NCBI GenBank assembly: GCA_023897205.1
Contig: JAHWDD010000002.1
Coordinates: forward strand, 1,860,001 to 1,924,000
Length of the DNA stretch: 64,000 bases
Source: Exophiala sp. HKRS030
Taxonomy: Eukaryota > Ascomycota > Eurotiomycetes > Chaetothyriales > Herpotrichiellaceae
Direction: 5' to 3'
Numbering within the stretch: the first letter of the stretch is position 1; each line of letters opens with the position of its first letter. Positions 56,921 to 64,000 of this stretch are shown in pieces. The position numbers were made by a program, and so were the translations under genes. The notes under the pieces are model-generated. The model ran no database searches and had not been told where the DNA came from. It saw only the letters and a program-made list of their open reading frames with translations.

Positions 56921-57306
56921 GATGGCAAAGTTGAGACTCAACATCCTTGACATGCATGACATTGAGCATTCTGACTATTCTCACTCGTTTGTATACCAAA
57001 AGAATTAAAGAGAGGATTTGCCTTGTTTCTAGGTATCAGCCATTTTGGATAACGGCCATGCGTTGGATGAGAGCCTAGGTCCCGAGGACAACCCTGCGTT
57101 CATCGTCCTTCTTGAAGTTTGTTATACGTATGGATAAATATCTCCCTTTCCGGAGGGGCTTGCAGAACAAAGCGGTAGTCATACCACAACATGACGGCTT
57201 TCACAGCACCTTTGTATAGCTTGGCTGGGACTCACGGTTACTTCATGTTTAAAATAAAAGTCAATGGATTGTACAAAGTACCCATACGAATTCACGCTCC
57301 AATCGA
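56921..57306. other. convergent 3' region between Baeyer-Villiger and SDR genes
   Basis: No gene seen in these 386 bases. Confidence 0.5.
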
Positions 57307-58257
57307 CTATGGAAGCGCAGCGCCGACGTTAATGTTGGCACCAAACACCGATCTCGAGTCTTCACTCAACAACCAAACGACGACTCGTGCCACATCGTCG
57401 GGGTCCATCATCTGCCAACCTCTCCTTTTCCAATCTTCAAGTTGTTCCGGGTTCCCTCCGACAAACTGTTGCATCATGGGGGTTTGGGTCGATCCTGGAT
57501 GTGAGAGCAAAAGCAAGATTAGCCGGCTCTTTGTCTCAAAACATTCTCGGACGGTCTTTCTCTCTCACACCTACCTGGTGAAACGCAGTTGATCCGGATC
57601 CCGAACGGTTGAGTGTCCTTTGCGACACTCTGGGAGAAATGTGCGACGGCGACCTTGGAGGTACGGTACGCGTAGATGTCCGGATCGTGTTTCAACGACG
57701 CCATACTGCTGATGTTGACTATGGCCCGATCGGTGCCGGCCGGAAGGTCCTTCATGGCTCTGACCTCCGCGCGGGTCGAGTAAAAGACTCCGTTGATGTT
57801 GACGCCCATGACACGGTGCCACGCCTCGTCCGTCTCCTCGAGAATGTTGGGGGCCGTTCTGACACCGACCGCCTGTGGCAAGCCGGCCACGTTGGCGGCG
57901 CCGTGAAGGTCACCGAAGGCCTCGACCGCAGTTTGAATCCAATCGGCCACGGCGTCCGACTTGGTCACGTCCAAAGTCGTCGTGTGTAGTTTTGTCTTTG
58001 GATTCGCCTTTTGGATGCTTTGTTTCAACGCATCAAAGCCCTTCGGAGAGACGTCTGCGGCGGCGATGCCGCTCGCACCTCGTTCGGCGAGAAGGCGACA
58101 GATGGCCGCTCCCATCCCTAAGCGATGGTCAAGAAAAGGTACCATCAAAAAATGGCCGCTTGTGCTCTGCTATGGCACCGGGCGCACAACAAGAGGCAGA
58201 AGAAGACTCACCTGAACCTGCCCCGGTAATGGCAAACACTTTTCCATCGACATTCAT
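57307..58257 (-). CDS. short-chain dehydrogenase/reductase
   Basis: This is a predicted 258-residue classical SDR in three exons: 58257-58212, 58117-57575 and 57494-57307. The first intron splits the coenzyme motif, and splicing restores TGAGSGMG at 11-18. The catalytic set is S153, Y166 and K170 (in NISSMAS and YRTSK). Asp in AAADVSP after the second strand favours NAD(H). The family oxidises alcohols to ketones or the reverse. Beside a Baeyer-Villiger monooxygenase, the likely job is to make the ketone substrate from an alcohol. It ends 386 bases from that gene, convergent. Confidence 0.92.
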
Positions 58258-59361
58258 GATTAGTGGTTTGTGTCGTTAAACGCTCTGGGCATATGACAAA
58301 TTTCGACCTGGCTGGTGAGTTTGGAAGTGCCACTGACGCGCCAGGGATGGCTTCCCATTTTATTCCCTAGGAGGTCAATCAGCTCCTCGGGAGGGGTCTT
58401 TCATCATCGAACTAGACCGGCAAGAAAGGCTACCACCTACCTAGTTTATTGCCAGTTCTGTCGGCTTCTTTCAACAGCAGCGTAAAACATGACTGATCAG
58501 ATATCGGGTTGCCTCTAACCAGCATCTTGGGATCCATCTTTCCTTTGGTACCAGAAGCCTATCTGCTGGTCTGGGAGAAAGACACATACCCAGTCCAATG
58601 GGGTTTCCTTTGTAAGGAGTCGCAAACCCCGGAATCTCCACAAAAGTTATAGAACGTAAAAAGTGGAGCAGATGTTTGGTGGGTACTGTCCAGGAGTAAC
58701 CGAAGTCGCCGTTCAAAGACTCAGCTGGTACTCCGCATTTTTCGTGGTATAGGCTAATGGATACGAGGTTTGATGGCGCATATCCTGGGTCGGGAACCCT
58801 CAAAAGGGTGACGAATAGCCATTCAACATTGGCCAATAAGAGAACCCATTAGTGTAGCTCGCTCTCATCTTCTGGCTATGAGTGTCCGTCACGAGCATCA
58901 TCGTCCAAGAAAGACAATTTGTCCCTTTCGAATCATCTACGTTTCCGCAGCTCATCTGACTTATCCGAAAGGGATTCCAAAGAGCACTTAGAAATTGAGG
59001 TCTGGTCAAGTTTCTCAGAGCCTAACTAGGCTAACCTTGCGGGAATATTGCGTGAGTAGGCGATGTCTCCTGAAGAGTCGGCATGCTGCACTGCCATACC
59101 CGAGCGAGCTCCAAGGAATTGCTTTGTGTTCCGGATTCAAAATCAAATTTGGTGCATCGGAGACCTTGAGCGCGGGAAAGGCTCTGGGGATAAGATGTCT
59201 AAGGGGGGTCCATTAAGTCGTTGATCATATGATGCCGTCGGAGTTCAACAGCTCTGTTGGAGAATCCCTCTCATAGCTATATATATCTTCAACAGCTCGG
59301 CGGGCTGTCACCTTGAATCATTGCTTTGAGACTTTGACTTGTTCCAAAGCCACTTTTTCCT
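58258..59361. other. intergenic with coding-like minus-strand frames, possible gene relic
   Basis: On the minus strand, frames at 59009-58800 and 58836-58471 overlap. They contain protein-like stretches (for example TNGFSYWPMLNGYSSP and FGYSWTVPT) and more in another frame near 58560-58450 (MDPKMLVRGNPIS). They are separated by stops and I could not join them with good splice sites. I recognise no family. The part next to 58258 should include the SDR promoter. Confidence 0.35.
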
Positions 59362-61543
59362 CTAGTCATTCCAGCCCTCGATGTCTCTGAAAAGGTCTTG
59401 AAGATGTAGTGTAACAGCATCGGACCATTCCACCTGGGGTGAAGGTACACCGATACAGTCGCTGAGGATGAATCCAGCCACCAGCGGACTTGTTTGCGCG
59501 GTGATGCCAGGGAAATAATCCAGCCATCGCGTTTCGAAGGCTATCGTCGCATCCTGTCCAGATGCTCTCGGGAAATCCCAGATGTCGTGATGATGAGAAG
59601 GTGAGTCGCAAGCAGATACGATGAGGGGCTCTTCCTTGAGAAGCCTATCCAGACCCCGATCGAACATCTTACCTGTAAGAGACCACCGAGACAATTCTCT
59701 CAGGGCAAGCCTCAACGTGGTAATGTCGACATCGGCATCATGAGTAAACATGTCTACGCGGCGAGCTCGGAGTAGCGCCAGAATGGCCAGCGTGCAGTAC
59801 CAGACGGCCTCACATCCCAGGTACTGGACGGTTCCACGGCTGAGGTACGCTCGGAAGATGCCCGCGACGCACGAGGCCGCCACGATTGCCGGTACGGTTG
59901 CCCTGGGTAGTATTTCTTGGCTCTTGCTCAGGTGAAGGACGATGACGATGGCAAGGTAGCCTAGATGGAGATAATTCAGATCCCGGTTGAAATCCAGTAC
60001 CAAATGCTCCCCAATCGGCAACTGCAGATGACTTGGTAAGCCGTGTGCCCAGTCAATCAGCTCCTGGGCTAGAAGTGCTTTGCTCTGAGCGTCCCCTTTC
60101 AAAAGCAACTCCTTGTGGATTCGTCCACCGACGTCCCAAAGACGAACCCATTCCACGAAGATGGATGCAGAGATGTGGGCTGGATCAGGGAAGTCGGTCA
60201 CGGTGATCATTTGAATGTCACAATAATCCTTGTCAATGATGAGAGGCAGCCCTTGGGCTAGCGCCGCGATGCGGTCCCTGACCTAGTGGACGTAATATCA
60301 GTATCAAACTTCTCTTTTGTCGTGATTATATTATGCCTACGAACAAGGTCCACCATATCCGCCGCCTTAGTTCTGGTGTCTCTCCCTCATAGGCTGGTTG
60401 TCGTCGTTCAGTGGTATCCCGGTGTAGGCCAATTTGTTGAGCCAAACGAATGGTTGTTCCGACCCACCACCAATTGCTATCTGTACTGACCGCGTTCGGC
60501 GGACTGAGGCTGTACCAGTGAAACAGCATGAGGGCAGAAATCTGGAAAATGGGGTTTTCTGGATAGTTGGCGTAGAAAAGACCTTTTGCACGTTTGTAGT
60601 GGCTCGCGCAAGACGTGTGGGCAATAAGCGGCGGGTTCAGTCGGACGCCGCAAAGAGCCAGTGCATGTTTTAGCAATGGCGAATATAGGGCATTTGGGCG
60701 CGTCTTGAGCGTCTGCTTATCCAGTACCGGACACCACGATTGTATGTAGTTGAAGTATGTCTCGAGGTAACTCTGCATGAGCTCGTGCGGTACCTGATCA
60801 AGCTCGTCGTATCGCTCCATGGGTAGGGGACCAGTGCAAGGGGTGTCAGAGTGATCAGCGCCGAAAATCTGCATACATCCCACATCCCCTAGGTAACTTT
60901 GAAAGGTGCGAGATCCAGGAGAATCATCATCAGACCCAGTGGACCGTGACTCCTGGATCATGGTGTGTGGATCTTGTTGCACAGCTACAGGCGGATGCAA
61001 GAGTTTCGAGGAGGGTCGCTGGGCTGATGGTGGTTGCAAAGTGGACGATGTCGGCCCACACATAGATCGGTCAATCTCCGTGTTTTGGAGAGCATATGGT
61101 GTGAAAGGAAAAGCCGCGTCATTATGCTCAACAGAAGGGGCCTGCTGTTGCTGTGGTCGATCTTGTGCCTCTTCTATGCGCTCGTCATGGTACGCAGCAT
61201 TGTTTATCACAGGCTGCTCTTCGGGCATAACAGGTAGTGCCTGAACGCGCCCTCGTCTTCCACGATTCGAGGGGCGTAGGCTAGATTGGTTAGAAGCTGT
61301 CACCTCCAAAGTAGATGTGTTGGCCAACTCACTGGCAGGATGCATTTGCCTCGACGCAGTTGTGACATTTAGGCGAGGCCTCGTTGCGGTGTTCCAGGAA
61401 ATCACATCTGATCTAGGCCAGACTCAGCATTGTGTAGGTGAATACGAACTGGGAGATGGTACTCTTTTCTCGTGACAGCGTAGGCAAGCCCGGCCGGCTC
61501 TTTTGCGTCGTTTGTATGACGCCAGCCTTGCAGGATCTGACAT
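59362..61543 (-). CDS. Zn(II)2Cys6 transcription factor 2 of the catabolic cluster
   Basis: This is a predicted 673-residue nuclear regulator in four exons: 61543-61463, 61412-61333, 61280-60341 and 60282-59362. The DNA-binding module exists only after splicing. Exon 1 gives RKRAGRACLRCHEKR with C20 and C23; exon 2 gives C30, C43, C46 and C53, the full C6 set. Exon 3 has a Gln/Pro-rich linker and the start of the fungal-specific domain (TFQSYLGDVG, LRRRIWWTLF); exon 4 continues with VRDRIAALAQGLPL. The three introns are 50-58 nt with clear acceptors, and the second has a CTAAC branch. It lies beside the SDR gene on the same strand and is a second candidate controller of the cluster. Confidence 0.88.
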
Positions 61544-62402
61544 TTATTGCGCGTTTCAATGGGTGACTCTCCAAGCGGCTAAGCGAGAGATTTTGGTCTT
61601 CGTTCTCTTTGGCGGTGTTCAAAGAGACCGAGACTGAGATGTTGAGGGCTTTCAGTCGGCGTATTTTTACCTACAGTATGCCCTGGGTCAAACGCCAGAA
61701 AGGGATGTATGTAGGTGGAGAAAGTGGTCTGGACCGGAGACCCAGATCATCTGGGGAGCGGGGAAACTAAGTACTGGATGTTGAAGGGGACAAGCTGGAC
61801 CTCGGATCCTCATCCTTTATGATTCTGGAGACTTGTAACCTCTACTTGGCATACTTGTGATCTTGTGAGAGGTTACTACCTGATTGGTAGATCAGGCCAG
61901 ATCTGGACAGATATAGGTGGGCCAAGATAAACTAGGTAGGACGGTGCTTGCGAGCTTGTCGAGGACTCATCGAAGTACTACCACCATACCTCCTTTCCTC
62001 TAGAACGCGAGAATTACCTCAGTTCGGTCGAGATCGAGCAAAAAGACCAAATCAATTGCGATGCAGAAAGAAAGGGATCTTGATCATGAATCATTATTAC
62101 TCAGCTCCAGGAATCCTACGCCACCATCAATGTCCAATGTTTAACCATACACATGAATGAAAAGTCTGCTGAAAGGATACCGAACCCCGTATGCAGCCGC
62201 CCCAAAAAAGACTCGAGGTGACAATCCAGCAGCTCAGCAATTCAGCACAGCAAAAGCCCTTCCATCGGCTTGAGACAATGCCATGATTTTCCGCAAGCAT
62301 TTCTCATTGACCACTGAGATCACCATCTCGTCCACAGCACACTCCTCGGTTTGAGTCGAGGAAAAGAAATCCAATCACAACAGTTCTGTGAAGCTTGTTC
62401 AC
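61544..62402. other. intergenic, upstream region of regulator 2
   Basis: No gene recognised in 859 bases. It contains the promoter of regulator 2, with a GGACCGGAGACCC word at about 61732, and the 3' flank of the small nuclear-protein gene. It marks the right border of the proposed cluster. Confidence 0.5.
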
Positions 62403-62999
62403 CTAGTTATTGCCATCGGTAACATTCTCGACCTTGGGCTGTTCGTCTTCAGCTGGTTCCATCTTGACTGGAGCCTTGGTTTTGGTCTTTCGAGCCGCAG
62501 CAGTCTTAGTTTTCTTGGTCGGGGACTCCTCCTCGTCAGCTTCCGTCTTCACCTTACGACCGCGTTTTGGAGTTGGAGTCTTTGCAGAAGCAGGTAGAGT
62601 GCCTTCTACAGTAGTTGCGTCGGCCTTTGTCGCTTTGATCTTGATATTATTGATCCGGTGAATAACCGCTTTGGCGGTGCACTCTAATAACACGCAGAAA
62701 CGATCAGTCTTGATTCTCACCCAGTTTGTGTAACTGTAAGAAAGGTGAACCCTTGGCGTGTTGACCTGTGTCTTCAGGCAAAACCAGAGCAACATGTAGC
62801 AGGAAGAGAAGACAGAAGCCAAGCCCACAGGAGTACTTACCAGGACCCATGATTTGAGCTACGGCTGCGTGATTGACTTTGACATCAGAGGTCGCGAGGA
62901 CAGCTGCGAATAGCTTGAGAGGAAGTCAGCGGTTTTATCTCCCTGAGAAGAGCCAATGTCTACCTTCGCGTCCGTATCAGCGTTCCACGTCATAGGCAT
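62403..62999 (-). CDS. small Myb/SANT-like basic nuclear protein
   Basis: This is a predicted 129-residue protein in three exons: 62999-62964, 62913-62841 and 62683-62403. Spliced, the N-terminal 55 residues read as a compact helical domain opening with TWNADTDAKLFAAVLA and ending with AKAVIHRINNIK, similar to the Myb/SANT-like heads of many short Pezizomycotina proteins. The tail is Lys/Thr/Glu-rich with an AT-hook-like TPKRGRKVK, so nuclear DNA association is likely. Function is unknown. The introns are short and frame-consistent, which supports the model although the protein is small. Confidence 0.75.
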
Positions 63000-63713
63000 C
63001 TTGACCGATTTCAACAAGAGTGTTAATAGAGATACTATTGGTAGTCTATTAAACAGTATTAGTATATTAAAGCGTGCTTCTGAAGCGATACAATACTCAC
63101 GAGAGATAGAACACTCGAAAGCAGAAGGTGAACAGTCGAATTCTGTTGTGGTTGGCGAGTTGATGATAGTGGAAGAGGAGAAGAAGGACAGGAAGAATGG
63201 GGACAATTTTTGATGGGGATAAGGAATTGAAAAGTTGGGTCAATAATGCGGTGAGGATACATGAAGAAAGGGATATAAGTACTTCACTGAATACTGCCAT
63301 TGACTGAATAGAAGAGTAAGGTAGAAAGCTTTGGGAAACACGCCAAAATATTGCTCACTTCAATCTGGTACTTAATTCATCCCACCATTTGCTATGGTTC
63401 GCCCATTCAGGGAAAGAAAAATATACCTGTGCCTAGCTATTCTCCTTCCTCTGCCGCTATCGTACAGCCCAGGCTAGGAAACATTTTGCAGACTGCTCAT
63501 ACCTGTTTTGTTGGGTGCCTCCTGTCTATAGTCTCCTTACCCAACACGCGATTCTGGCGACTGCCGCATGCACCAGCGCATTTCTTGATCGACTTTCAAC
63601 ATTTTGCGTTTCCCAATGCCAGCATGCAGCGAAACAGCGTGCCTCGTCAAGAATCCAAGAACTGAGCATCAAAATGTAGACTGGCGGTTTTCGTGGAGAG
63701 GGTCATGGTACCA
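63000..63713. other. intergenic, upstream of small nuclear protein
   Basis: No gene recognised. Both neighbours are on the minus strand, so this holds the promoter of the small nuclear-protein gene and the 3' region of the verprolin-like gene. Confidence 0.45.
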
Positions 63714-64000
63714 TCATTCAAACTGGGCAAGATCAAGTGGAACGCTACTACCTCTTCCTGCCCTATACCTCTTGGGCACCCCTGTAAAATTCCGTGGTGC
63801 AGGTAGCTGACTTTCGTCTTGAAATCTCCATCTGTTGTCTTCCACTCTGAACGACCCGGATCGACCTGGAGATCCCAGCGAGTTGCCATTGGATAGCGTG
63901 TAGGAACTCGCATCTAATGTTGATCGTGACGGAAGCTGAGATATTCCTCGGGAAGGTGGAGGTGAAATGGCTGGCGATGAAGGAGAAGGAGGGGCGTCGG
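63714..64000 (-). CDS. VRP1: verprolin/WIP-like protein, C-terminal part only
   Basis: About 94 codons are present before the right edge; the gene continues outside the window. The visible part starts in a Ser/Pro-rich stretch and passes through TLDASSYTLSNGNSLGSP. It ends with DNRWRFQDESQLPAPRNF and RAGRGSSVPLDL shortly before the stop at 63714-63716. That ending is the WASP-binding tail of fungal verprolins, which link actin and Las17/WASP at endocytic patches. The WH2 domain expected at the N-terminus is not in the window, so the call rests on the tail alone. Confidence 0.75.
   Translation of the reverse strand, partial: DAPPSPSSPAISPPPSRGISQLPSRSTLDASSYTLSNGNSLGSPGRSGSFRVEDNRWRFQDESQLPAPRNFTGVPKRYRAGRGSSVPLDLAQFE

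Overview
The window reads as a gene-dense piece of a filamentous ascomycete (Pezizomycotina) nuclear genome. The coding genes are broken by short introns of about 50-120 bases with GT..AG ends and CTAAC/CTGAC-like branch sites. The families present are typical of that group: Zn(II)2Cys6 regulators, MFS transporters, and single-copy housekeeping genes such as RSC7, POL4, ATP10, GOS1, RPL35, MED16, an HST3/HST4 sirtuin, a CHORD-CS protein and verprolin. A black-yeast or other Eurotiomycete source is plausible, but that is an inference. No tRNA, rRNA, CRISPR or intact transposon was found. Exon boundaries were worked out by hand from reading frame and splice consensus, and are predictions.

Left end (1-8.6 kb): a DHA1-like MFS transporter (1042-2921) and a salicylate-hydroxylase-like FAD monooxygenase (4463-6075), both on the minus strand. 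The monooxygenase appears to gain a peroxisomal SRL tail only when its last intron is removed. A decayed C2H2 zinc-finger sequence lies near 7.8-8.05 kb. RSC7 (8630-10915) follows, then an 8-kb gene-poor stretch (10.9-19.1 kb) rich in simple repeats, a 17-bp minisatellite and repeated TACTCCGTA words.

Centre (19-47 kb): conserved cellular genes in tight, often divergent arrangement. They are a two-zinc-module regulator, POL4 back to back with ATP10, a small Cys-rich protein, GOS1 back to back with RPL35, MED16, a sirtuin, a Ser/Thr-rich single-pass membrane protein, an Ahc1-like zinc-finger nuclear protein, and a CHORD-CS co-chaperone.

Right part (48.0-61.5 kb): six consecutive genes that look like one catabolic cluster. 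They encode a dienelactone-hydrolase-family enzyme, a Zn2Cys6 regulator, a sugar-porter-type MFS transporter, a Baeyer-Villiger monooxygenase, a short-chain dehydrogenase, and a second Zn2Cys6 regulator whose DNA-binding domain is split over two ~80-nt exons. The enzymes fit the order alcohol to ketone (SDR), ketone to ester or lactone (BVMO), then ring or ester opening (hydrolase), with uptake by the MFS protein and control by one or both regulators. The substrate cannot be read from sequence. This cluster is the best candidate for an undescribed system here. The window ends with a small Myb/SANT-like nuclear protein (62403-62999) and the C-terminal end of a verprolin/WIP homologue running off the right edge.
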